Of a DNA stretch of 64,000 nucleotides, positions 44,173-52,638 are shown piece after piece. A program made the translations under genes and the position numbers. The stretch covers positions 62,001-126,000 of the forward strand of contig PJER01000001.1 in the NCBI GenBank assembly GCA_002825465.1, read 5' to 3'. Positions within the stretch are counted from its first letter, which is position 1. Every line of letters starts with the position of its first letter. Source of the DNA: Candidatus Thorarchaeota archaeon MP8T_1 (GTDB taxonomy: Archaea; Asgardarchaeota; Thorarchaeia; Thorarchaeales; Thorarchaeaceae). The notes below the pieces were generated by a model, which saw only the letters and a list, made by a program, of their open reading frames with translations, ran no database searches and was not told the origin of the DNA.

Positions 44173-46068
44173 TTAATTGGAATCACGAGATTTCTTTTGA
44201 TGAATCCTGACAGTACAATAGATAATAACAATTGCAGAAATTGTGCAGGTAGATATGAGCAAAATTGATTCCAATGATAGATTCAAAGCCCCATCTGAAA
44301 ATGTAGTTGTCACGTTTGTAAGAGATGTGACATTTGTTAGACCTGTTGGTGAAGTAGTGCTGCTTGTTCCATCAGGTTGTTCAGGTAGGTAGTAGAATAG
44401 AGGTGAATATCGAAATGTAACAGAATTACTGGGAACATATTCATCCACTAAGAATGGTCCACTTGTCACATGTGGATATGTTGTGTTGATAACCGGGTCC
44501 CATTCATTCCATGCTTCATATCCGAGACCATAATCATCATTGAAGATATGTTCTGGAATTATATAGTTAAACGCGAACTTGTCAAGTAACCAATATGATT
44601 CTATATCGAATTCAACTACAACTCTTGAGGGAATAGGAGAATACGCTATTACGAGATTCTCAAAGCTAGCACCTGCTGGATTCCCATATGATCCACTCAC
44701 TAATTCGTAATTGTAGGTGAAGGCGACATCAGCACCAGTCAAGGGAGTTCCATCACTCCAAGTAGCATTATGAATTATATCGATAGTATAGCGTGAATGT
44801 CCAACTGGAACACTTGGATTATCTGTATGAGTTTCAAGAATCATACTAGTTGCTAAATCTGGAATTACCTCATTGTTGGGGCCATAATCAAAGAGTGATG
44901 AATAAAGAAGGCTAATTGGTGAAGTGGATTGCCTATAATTATTATAGAAGATATTGAAATGAGCGAGGATATTTTCAACACTTATTCGAAGAGTTCCTCC
45001 AGTTTCGCTTTCTATTGGATGAATTTTACGTAATGTCCATTCTCCAGAGATTGTACTAGTTTCAGGAGTGAAACCAACAAAGGTATCATCTCTATACATT
45101 TGATAGTAAAGATCACCACAGACAATTAGCCTTGGAACATTATAATGCAGGTTCAATTGCATCTCGCGAGATGCGTCATATACATCTGTGTAAGTCAATC
45201 CGTATAGTAGCTGGTCTCTCCAATAATCAAACGTATCGTTCCGATATCTACAAAGATTCGTAATATTTGAATTAGCATATCCCGACCAAAAGTCCTCTAC
45301 AAGCCAATCAGTCGGACTTGAATAATGTGATTCAGTAGACATCATATAATAATCGCCCTCAAAGTACCAAGTATCATCATAGTACATGTCCCGATAGGTT
45401 TGATAAGCTGCAATATTTAGTGCAGATAATGTTTCAACTGCGTATTCAGCAATATAGAAACTAGTACTTGATCCAAAGTAATTGACAGTGACATTAATGG
45501 GCGTTCCATCAGGCGCTAATCGATACCCTGTTCCAGGATCAACAGTAAAATTGAGAAGGTCCAGCATCGAGTTTGCTAATGCCAAATCAGCATCATAGTA
45601 AAAGTAGGGAAAATCATTCTCAACGCAAAATTCACTTGCCATTGGTACGACTGAATCTTGCTCTAGAAAATAATTATAGACTCCGCCGACATGATCAATC
45701 CGCATCTTGGTTTTGTTAAAAGCGAAAGCAAATGCCCGTCGAAATCCGCTGATATTAAGCGGATAACGTTCGCAATTTATGTTGATAAAACGTATATCAT
45801 ATCCGTGTATTTCATGGAGTGAAATATCTGAGGGTATAGAGGATAGATACCCTTTTGGAACTAAACCATCAATGGTAGTAAAACCACTAGTAATTGAATC
45901 TAATCGATTGAGAAAGGAATAACCCGCATCGTAGTAAATTACTGCATCAATATATGGTCCCTTTTGCAATGACTGTGTTTGATATAAGATTTCGAAAGAA
46001 TCAGCTCCGGATGCAGATGTTAAAAAAATGAATAACAAGCACAAGCTTATTGCTGAAACTCTCCTCAA
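44173..46068 (-). CDS. Anchored extracellular solute-binding protein (SBP family 5-like), apparently circularly permuted
   Basis: 631 residues from TTG at 46068, which has GGAGGTGG upstream and gives a clean signal peptide (MRRVSAISLCLLFIF); an upstream TTG at 46119 spoils it. The family-5 landmarks occur in the wrong order. The usual late segment GFRRAFAFAFNKT comes near residue 108. The usual early segments GGTLRISV (about 357) and WSDGTPLTGADVAFTYNY (about 437) come afterwards. A Thr/Asn stalk, one membrane helix and a basic tail end the protein. Family members bind oligopeptides or similar solutes for an ABC importer, but no permease or ATPase gene is nearby. Confidence 0.8.
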   Translation of the reverse strand: MRRVSAISLCLLFIFLTSASGADSFEILYQTQSLQKGPYIDAVIYYDAGYSFLNRLDSITSGFTTIDGLVPKGYLSSIPSDISLHEIHGYDIRFININCERYPLNISGFRRAFAFAFNKTKMRIDHVGGVYNYFLEQDSVVPMASEFCVENDFPYFYYDADLALANSMLDLLNFTVDPGTGYRLAPDGTPINVTVNYFGSSTSFYIAEYAVETLSALNIAAYQTYRDMYYDDTWYFEGDYYMMSTESHYSSPTDWLVEDFWSGYANSNITNLCRYRNDTFDYWRDQLLYGLTYTDVYDASREMQLNLHYNVPRLIVCGDLYYQMYRDDTFVGFTPETSTISGEWTLRKIHPIESETGGTLRISVENILAHFNIFYNNYRQSTSPISLLYSSLFDYGPNNEVIPDLATSMILETHTDNPSVPVGHSRYTIDIIHNATWSDGTPLTGADVAFTYNYELVSGSYGNPAGASFENLVIAYSPIPSRVVVEFDIESYWLLDKFAFNYIIPEHIFNDDYGLGYEAWNEWDPVINTTYPHVTSGPFLVDEYVPSNSVTFRYSPLFYYLPEQPDGTSSTTSPTGLTNVTSLTNVTTTFSDGALNLSLESILLISTCTISAIVIIYCTVRIHQKKSRDSN

Positions 46069-46162
46069 TCGCTTTCCACCTCCAAAGAAAGTCCAATAAA
46101 GAATATTGAACAGACTCAATTTGAATCTGTTGAATCAAGAAGGTAGATTGTGTATTCAAGGA

Positions 46163-46660
46163 CTATCGAAGTTGTTCTTTGACTGATAAATGCCGACTCT
46201 TGGCGCGCCATTGAAGTATCAGAGGACAAGTGCCTCCCTTTGAACACCCATAGTAAGAATACTCTGGACAGGAAATGCATGGAGAAGTTTCATCACTTTC
46301 AGCCATGCGTTCTAATTGACGAAGATTTTCCAGTTCTTTCTTAATTGCTACCGAAGCACGGCGTGTACCATCATCATAGAGCTGATATGCCTCTTCTATA
46401 CGACCTTGATCCATTAGGACACGAGCGAGTTCATCCCAGAAATGAATTGGTGTTGGATTGAGAGAGATGGCCCTCCGTAGTGAAGATTCTGCTTCCTCAA
46501 GATCACCCGTAGAGCGTAAGAGAGAACCAAGAGAGTACCATGATTGTGCATCTCTCGGGAACGTCTTAAGGCGCATTCGTAAATCCGACTCGCGAACGGT
46601 GGAGGGCCTGTCGTTGGTCATCGCTATTGAAGTCTTAGTGTCATCCTCTCGCTGTATCAC
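46163..46660 (-). CDS. TPR protein with C-terminal cysteine cluster
   Basis: 165 residues; GTG at 46660 has GGAGG upstream, though ATG at codon 14 is possible. Two or three TPR units (SWYSLGSLLRSTGDLEEAES, FWDELARVLMDQGRIEEAYQ) are followed by CISCPEYSYYGC and GGTCPL, a Cys-rich motif that may bind zinc or iron-sulfur. No signal peptide. The gene lies 43 bases upstream of the stop-to-start region of the solute-binding protein gene on the same strand, so they may be co-transcribed. Confidence 0.75.
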   Translation of the reverse strand: MIQREDDTKTSIAMTNDRPSTVRESDLRMRLKTFPRDAQSWYSLGSLLRSTGDLEEAESSLRRAISLNPTPIHFWDELARVLMDQGRIEEAYQLYDDGTRRASVAIKKELENLRQLERMAESDETSPCISCPEYSYYGCSKGGTCPLILQWRAKSRHLSVKEQLR

Positions 46661-46823
46661 TGCTGTGTCATTCCTCCCGGCGGAAAATCACGGCGTAGTC
46701 GTGTGCAAGCAGATGTAATTGCTATTATTCCTGTAATAAAGAGTCTCAGTATTACATTCGCAAATAATTATGGGCGTATTTAGTGGTTTTAATGGGTTTT
46801 AGAGGTATTTGTATTGTCTGAAA

Positions 46824-46850
46824 AATATAAACGCTTTCGATTTATCGAAA
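46824..46850 (-). promoter_or_regulatory. TATA box with adjacent palindrome
   Basis: Minus-strand TTTATATT (46824-46831) with the perfect 7-bp palindrome TTTCGAT-TT-ATCGAAA (46835-46850) immediately upstream, at the BRE position. The next gene start, 46660, is about 165 bases away, so the transcript would have a leader of about 140 bases. Confidence 0.45.
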
Positions 46851-46897
46851 TTGAGCGCGCGTTTCACTCATTTTCATAGAAAAAAGGAATTTTCAAT

Positions 46898-49726
46898 TCA
46901 TCCCAAAAGAGGTCTGAGATGTTTTCCAGTATATGACCTCTTCACCTTCACAATATCTTCAGGAGTTCCTGCTGCAACTAACTCTCCACCACCATCTCCA
47001 CCTTCTGGACCAAGATCCACAACATAATCTGAGGTCTTCACCACCTCAAGGTTGTGCTCCACAATAACCACTGTGTTTCCCTGATCTACCAGTCGATTGA
47101 CTACTCCCAGGAGGACATGTACATCCGAAGCCGACAATCCGGTCGTGGGTTCATCCATCAAGTATAGCGTGTTTCCTGTGGCTGTACGTGCGAGTTCCTT
47201 TGCGAGTTTCATACGTTGAGCTTCGCCACCGCTGAGTGTAGTAGCAGGTTGACCTAACTGTAAATATCCAAGGCCTACATCGTTCAAGGTTCGGAGTCTA
47301 TCAGCAACTTTCGGAATATCTGAGAAGAAGTCCAATGCCTCTTCAATGGTCATTGAAAGGACCTGTGTGATGTTCTTCCCCTTGTACAATATCTCAAGGG
47401 TCTCTCTATCGAAACGTTTACCCTTGCACACATCGCAGGTCATGAAGACATCTGACATGAAGTGCATCTCAACCTGAAGGACTCCACTTCCCTTACACTT
47501 CTCGCATCTACCTTCACGAGTGTTGAAGCTGAAGCGACCAGGACCGTATCCTCGCGCCTTTGCTGCTGGCATCAGAGCAAAGAGATTCCTTATCTCTCCA
47601 AAGGTCTGCGTGTAAGTGGCGGGGTTACTCCTAGGCGTTCTTCCGATAGGACTCTGGTCAACCAACACAAGGCGATCTAGATGCTCAATGCCTTCGATCT
47701 TATCATGAGGTCCAGGAACAGTGCTCTGACCATTGACAGCACGTGCAAGAGCCTTGTAAAGGGTCTCATGTGTCAGAGAGCTCTTTCCTGCACCGCTGAC
47801 ACCTGTTACGCAGATGAGTGTCCCAAGTGGGAACTCGACATCAATTCCCTTTAGGTTGTTCGCACGAGCATTACGAATGACTATCTTCTGACCTGTGCCA
47901 GGTCTTCGTTCTTCAGGGATTGGTATCTTCTTCTTTCCTGCAAGATATTGAGCAGTCAAGGACTTCGGGTCAGCGAGAACTTTTGATGGTGGACCCTCTG
48001 CAACAAGCTCGCCACCATGGACACCGGCCTTTGGACCTAGATCAATCAAATGATCTGCGGCTTCAATCGTATCACGGTCGTGCTCTATTACGACAACGGT
48101 GTTACCTAAAGAGCGAAGATGATAGAAAGTGTCGATGAGTTTCCCAATATCTCTACTGTGCAAACCGATCGATGGCTCATCTAAGCAGTAGAGTACTCCT
48201 GTGAGCGCTGAGCCAATCTGAGTTGCCAGTCGTATTCGTTGACTTTCTCCGCCGCTCAATGTCATTGACAATCTATCTAAACTCAGGTAGTCAAGCCCGA
48301 CAGCCAAGAGAAAGTTCAGTCGTGCGCGAATCTCCTTCAATACTAGTTCTGCAATCTTCTGGTCTCGTTCTGTGAGGACAATGTCCTTGAAGAATTGAGC
48401 TGCCTCGGTGATTGTCATAGTAGTGATTTCATCAATGTGCTTATCCGTCACAGTGACTGCAAGACTCTCAGGTTTTAGCTTTCGACCATTGCACGCCTCA
48501 CAGGTCGTTTTCCGAGAGAACTCGTTGGCTACTCGTGTTGCCCACCAACGCTGGTAGTTCTTGTCACTACTCTTTCCACGTTCGAACATTTTCTCAAGCC
48601 AGGGTATCAGACCATACCATTTTCTAGAGATCTCCCAGGTTGAGTTCTCGTTCTCAGTTACATACTTCAAGGTGTATTCAGGTCGCCCCCAAACTAGGGC
48701 ATCCTTCTGTTTTTCATTCAATTTAGAGAATGGCGTATCCATGGTAAATCCGATCAATTCGCCTAGTGCAACAAGACGCTCATTCCACCATCTTCGTTCG
48801 CCATTATTGATGAGCCGACTAATATCGAATATCGTCATGTTCTCATCAGGGATCACTAAAGCTGGATCAACAGACATTGTGAGACCTAGTCCATTACAGA
48901 CAGGACATGCACCATCAGGTCTGTTGTATGAGAATGCTTTCGGTCCTAGCTTCTCATATTGAATTCCACACTTCGGACACATTAACTGCTCTGCAAAGGT
49001 GAGGTCTTCTGCACCTTCACGAGACACGATAGCTCGACCATCACCAGTCTCAAGGGCGGTCTCAAGAGACCCTATCAGCCGCTCACGATTCTTCTGGCTC
49101 AGTTCCAGTCTATCTACGACTACATCGACATCATGCTTCTTTCGAGCGTCGAGGTCAACATCATCGATATCCATAACTTCGCCATCAACACGAACTCGGA
49201 CGAATCCATTCTTATGAAGTCCCTCAAGGCACTCTTCGTGCTTCCCGACCTCTCCACAGACAACAGGTGCGAGGATGTGTATTCTCTGACCACCATTCTC
49301 ATCGAGAAGGAGTCGTGCAGCGGTCTCTGCTGTCAATTGCTCCATTGGAAGACCACATTCGACACAGTGTGCAATTCCAATGTTCGCATAGAGGAGTCGA
49401 AGATAGTCTTGAATCTCAGTGCTAGTCGCAACTGTAGATCGAGGATTCTTTGTCCTCCCCTTCTGTTCAATTGAGATGGCTGGAGGGAGACCTGTGATCT
49501 TCTCTACCTTTGGTTTATCGAGTCTGCCAAGAAATCTTCGAGCGTATGAACTCAGACTCTCAACGTATCGTCTCTGGCCCTCTGCGAATATAGTGTCAAG
49601 TACGAGAGTTGACTTGCCTGAACCTGAAGGTCCTGTGACGACTACAAGACGATCTCTGGGAATATCTACATCGATAGATTTGAGGTTGTGTTCCTCAGCC
49701 TTTCGAACACTGATGTAGCCGGTCAA
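46898..49726 (-). CDS. uvrA: UvrA, second paralog of the operon
   Basis: 942 residues, complete. First Walker A GPSGSGKSTL (about 32-41), UvrB-binding insertion (ILAPVVCGEVGKHEE, RVRVDGEVMDIDD), zinc finger CPKCGIQY with CPVCNG, ABC signature TLSGGESQRIRLA and LYCLDEPSIGLHSRD, then a second Walker A VSGAGKSSLTHE, zinc module RCEKCKG with CDVCKG, signature TLSGGEAQRMKLA and YLMDEPTTGLSASD. UvrA scans DNA for damage and loads UvrB. It overlaps the first uvrA by four bases. Base composition is richer in G+C than the surrounding genes. Confidence 0.96.
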   Translation of the reverse strand: MTGYISVRKAEEHNLKSIDVDIPRDRLVVVTGPSGSGKSTLVLDTIFAEGQRRYVESLSSYARRFLGRLDKPKVEKITGLPPAISIEQKGRTKNPRSTVATSTEIQDYLRLLYANIGIAHCVECGLPMEQLTAETAARLLLDENGGQRIHILAPVVCGEVGKHEECLEGLHKNGFVRVRVDGEVMDIDDVDLDARKKHDVDVVVDRLELSQKNRERLIGSLETALETGDGRAIVSREGAEDLTFAEQLMCPKCGIQYEKLGPKAFSYNRPDGACPVCNGLGLTMSVDPALVIPDENMTIFDISRLINNGERRWWNERLVALGELIGFTMDTPFSKLNEKQKDALVWGRPEYTLKYVTENENSTWEISRKWYGLIPWLEKMFERGKSSDKNYQRWWATRVANEFSRKTTCEACNGRKLKPESLAVTVTDKHIDEITTMTITEAAQFFKDIVLTERDQKIAELVLKEIRARLNFLLAVGLDYLSLDRLSMTLSGGESQRIRLATQIGSALTGVLYCLDEPSIGLHSRDIGKLIDTFYHLRSLGNTVVVIEHDRDTIEAADHLIDLGPKAGVHGGELVAEGPPSKVLADPKSLTAQYLAGKKKIPIPEERRPGTGQKIVIRNARANNLKGIDVEFPLGTLICVTGVSGAGKSSLTHETLYKALARAVNGQSTVPGPHDKIEGIEHLDRLVLVDQSPIGRTPRSNPATYTQTFGEIRNLFALMPAAKARGYGPGRFSFNTREGRCEKCKGSGVLQVEMHFMSDVFMTCDVCKGKRFDRETLEILYKGKNITQVLSMTIEEALDFFSDIPKVADRLRTLNDVGLGYLQLGQPATTLSGGEAQRMKLAKELARTATGNTLYLMDEPTTGLSASDVHVLLGVVNRLVDQGNTVVIVEHNLEVVKTSDYVVDLGPEGGDGGGELVAAGTPEDIVKVKRSYTGKHLRPLLG

Positions 49727-52638
49727 TTCGTCAACCTCCCAGACTTCTTTGCAACTGCCTTAGTATTGGGATTCAGTAACTCGGTAAGGTACTTACCTGT
49801 ATAGGAGGTCTCGCAAGCTGCGATATCCTCAGGTGTCCCTTCTGCTACAATGTAGCCTCCTTCATCACCGCCTTCGGGACCAAGGTCAATCACCCAATCT
49901 GCAGTCTTGACAACATCAAGCTGATGTTCGATTACTAAAACGCTATTCCCTAATTCTACGAGTTGATGCAAGACCTCAAGGAGCTTCTTGATATCAGCAA
50001 AGTGCAAACCTGTGGTCGGCTCATCTAATAATATCAGAGTCTGACCTGTTGCGGGACGTGAGAGAAACTTGCTCAACTTGATTCTTTGAGCTTCTCCGCC
50101 GCTAACGGTAGTTGCTGGCTGACCGAGCTTGACGTAACCCATACCTACCTGACACAGGGTTTCTAACTTACGATAGACAGAAGGAACTCCTTCAAAGAAC
50201 TCGAGAGCCTCATCAATTCGCATGTCGAGAATGTCTGCAATGTTCTTCCCCTTGAATCGTACCTGAAGGGTCTCTCTGTTGTACCGACGGCCCTTGCACT
50301 CAGTACAGGTCACCTGAACCGGTGGGAGGAATTGCATCTCGATGACTTCAACTCCTGCACCTTTACAGACCTCACAACGACCACCCTTCACATTGAAGCT
50401 AAATCGACCTGGTTTGTAACCACGTACCTTTGATTCAGGAAGTGCTGCAAAGAGGTCTCGCAAGGGAGACCACAAGCCAACGTATGTAGCAGGGTTTGAT
50501 CTTGGTGTTCTGCCGATCGGGCTCTGGTCGATGACAATGACCTTATCCAGCTGCTCGACTCCAACTATCTCATCATACTTTCCTGGCTTTGCCTCAGCAT
50601 GATGGAATCGACGTGCAAGTTCACGTTGTAGGGTCTCGACAATCAATGAGGATTTACCTGATCCAGAGACACCAGTCACACTGACAAATAGTCCAAGAGG
50701 GATTCTCACATTGATGTTCTTTAGATTGTTATGACGACAGCCCTTTATCTCAATATATCGACCATTAGGTTGACGACGTTCCTCTGGAACTGGTATCTCA
50801 TCCTCTCTGCGAAGGAACTTTGCAGTTATCGAATCTTTGGACTTCAAGATGTCGTCAAGGGTTCCAGCTACAACAACTTCGCCACCCTCTGCGCCAGCTC
50901 CTGGTCCTAGATCCACAATGTAATCGGCACTACGAATAGTCTCCTCATCATGCTCCACAACCAGAACGTTATTGCCAAGGTCTCTGAGTCGCATGAGCGA
51001 CTTGAGTAGACGCTCGTTGTCTCTTGAGTGCAAACCGATCGAGGGTTCATCACACACATACGTGACTCCAACGAGATTCGAGCCGATCTGGCTGGCTAAC
51101 CGTATCCTTTGCGCTTCTCCGCCAGCTAAGCTCGGAGCAGAGCGGTCCAGTGTGAGGTACTCTAGTCCCACATCTTCTAGGAATCCGATGCGACCCATTA
51201 TTTCTCGGAGTATTGGATCTGCGACTGGTTTGAACTGCTTCTTGATCTTCACGGTCTCAAAGAAATCACGAAGTCCTCTGATTGAGAATCCGTTCACATC
51301 AGTGATCGACATATCATTGAAGGTGACCGATTGTGATTCAGGTCTCAATCTCTTGCCTTGACACACAGGACATTTCTGTGCAGACATGTACTTCTCGAGG
51401 ATTCGTCGAGCATAGTCCGACTTTGTGGTCTTGTACACCCGCTTTGCACGCTCGAACCAACCCTCAAAGGGACGATGAAAGGTCCCCTTGAATTGAACTT
51501 CGAACTCCTCATTATCGCTCTCCCAAACTGCTTCGAACTTCTTCTTACCAGACCCATAGAGAAGGAGGTCTTTCTGTTTCTTCGTCATATCCTTCCAAGG
51601 CGTATCCATGGTGAATCCATAATCTTCGACCACTCTCTTTGTGAAACTACGTTTCACTTTCCACTTGTCAGTCTCAAAGAGACCCTTGTTGAGAGAACGG
51701 TTAGGGTCTGTGATGAACAGGTCGGGGTCAAACTCTCTTATGACACCAATCCCTGTACAATGAGGACATGCACCTTGAGGAGTGTTCCAGCTAAAGATAC
51801 GTGGCTCCATCTCAGGCAGACTAATTCCGCAGTCAACGCATGCGAACTGCTCAGAGAGGGTGAGGTCTCCATCAGGAGTGTTGATGGTGACGACGCGCTC
51901 AGCCATGTTGAGAGCGGTCTCCACAGCCTCGGAGATCCGTCCTCGTTCAGATTTCTTTACCGTAATCCTATCAATGACTACCTCTATTGTGTGTTCAAAG
52001 TACCTGTCAAGTGAGAGACCCTCTTCTATCTCAATCATCTTACCATCGACACGAGCTCTGATGAATCCCCTTTTGAGGAGGTCACGGAACTCCTTTCGAT
52101 ACTCACCTTTACGACCACGTACGATAGGAGCTAGTATTGCAATCTTTGTACCCTCTTTCAGGCGCAGGATACGATCGACAATCTGCTGTGAGGTCTGAGG
52201 TTCGATCTTCTTGTTACACTTCGGACAATGTGGTTCGCCTACACGAGCAAAGAGGAGTCGAAGGTAATCGTAAATCTCAGTGATAGTTCCAACACTCGAT
52301 CGTGGGTTCCGACTAACACTCTTCTGATCTATTGAGATGGAGGGTGAGAGACCTGACATGAAGTCGACCTTTGGTTTCTCAAGCATACCAAGAAACTGAC
52401 GGGCATAAGGAGAGAGAGACTCGATGAATCGTCTCTGACCCTCGCTATAGATAGTATCGAAGACCAAAGAGCTCTTTCCAGAACCTGAGAGACCTGTCAC
52501 CACAGTCATTGTGTTCTTCGGAATGGTGACATCAATATGCTTCAAATTGTGTTCAGCAGCACCTACAACTATTATCGACTTAGGACCCTCTTCCTCAGTC
52601 GCTAGGGCATCATTGTGTTTCTTTGTAGTAGTTGTCAC
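49723..52638 (-). CDS. uvrA: UvrA, first paralog of the operon
   Basis: 971 residues, complete. Walker A GLSGSGKSSLVFD near residue 46, UvrB-binding domain (ILAPIVRGRKGEYRKE; RARVDGKMIEIEE), zinc finger CVDCG with CPHCTG, signature SLAGGEAQRIRLA (Ala replaces the usual Ser) and VCDEPSIGLHSRD, then a second ATPase with GVSGSGKSSLIVE, zinc module RCEVCKG with CTECKG, TVSGGEAQRIKLS and LLDEPTTGLHFAD. It overlaps uvrB upstream and the other uvrA downstream by four bases each, so the three are translationally coupled. Confidence 0.97.
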   Translation of the reverse strand: MTTTTKKHNDALATEEEGPKSIIVVGAAEHNLKHIDVTIPKNTMTVVTGLSGSGKSSLVFDTIYSEGQRRFIESLSPYARQFLGMLEKPKVDFMSGLSPSISIDQKSVSRNPRSSVGTITEIYDYLRLLFARVGEPHCPKCNKKIEPQTSQQIVDRILRLKEGTKIAILAPIVRGRKGEYRKEFRDLLKRGFIRARVDGKMIEIEEGLSLDRYFEHTIEVVIDRITVKKSERGRISEAVETALNMAERVVTINTPDGDLTLSEQFACVDCGISLPEMEPRIFSWNTPQGACPHCTGIGVIREFDPDLFITDPNRSLNKGLFETDKWKVKRSFTKRVVEDYGFTMDTPWKDMTKKQKDLLLYGSGKKKFEAVWESDNEEFEVQFKGTFHRPFEGWFERAKRVYKTTKSDYARRILEKYMSAQKCPVCQGKRLRPESQSVTFNDMSITDVNGFSIRGLRDFFETVKIKKQFKPVADPILREIMGRIGFLEDVGLEYLTLDRSAPSLAGGEAQRIRLASQIGSNLVGVTYVCDEPSIGLHSRDNERLLKSLMRLRDLGNNVLVVEHDEETIRSADYIVDLGPGAGAEGGEVVVAGTLDDILKSKDSITAKFLRREDEIPVPEERRQPNGRYIEIKGCRHNNLKNINVRIPLGLFVSVTGVSGSGKSSLIVETLQRELARRFHHAEAKPGKYDEIVGVEQLDKVIVIDQSPIGRTPRSNPATYVGLWSPLRDLFAALPESKVRGYKPGRFSFNVKGGRCEVCKGAGVEVIEMQFLPPVQVTCTECKGRRYNRETLQVRFKGKNIADILDMRIDEALEFFEGVPSVYRKLETLCQVGMGYVKLGQPATTVSGGEAQRIKLSKFLSRPATGQTLILLDEPTTGLHFADIKKLLEVLHQLVELGNSVLVIEHQLDVVKTADWVIDLGPEGGDEGGYIVAEGTPEDIAACETSYTGKYLTELLNPNTKAVAKKSGRLTN

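Noticed and set aside
48561..48962. A 133-codon plus-strand frame opposite the second uvrA gene.
   Set aside because: Antisense to UvrA zinc-module and linker coding sequence; no independent support.
51358..52014. A 218-codon frame opposite the first uvrA gene.
   Set aside because: Lies wholly antisense to an undoubted uvrA reading frame; its length follows from that gene's composition.
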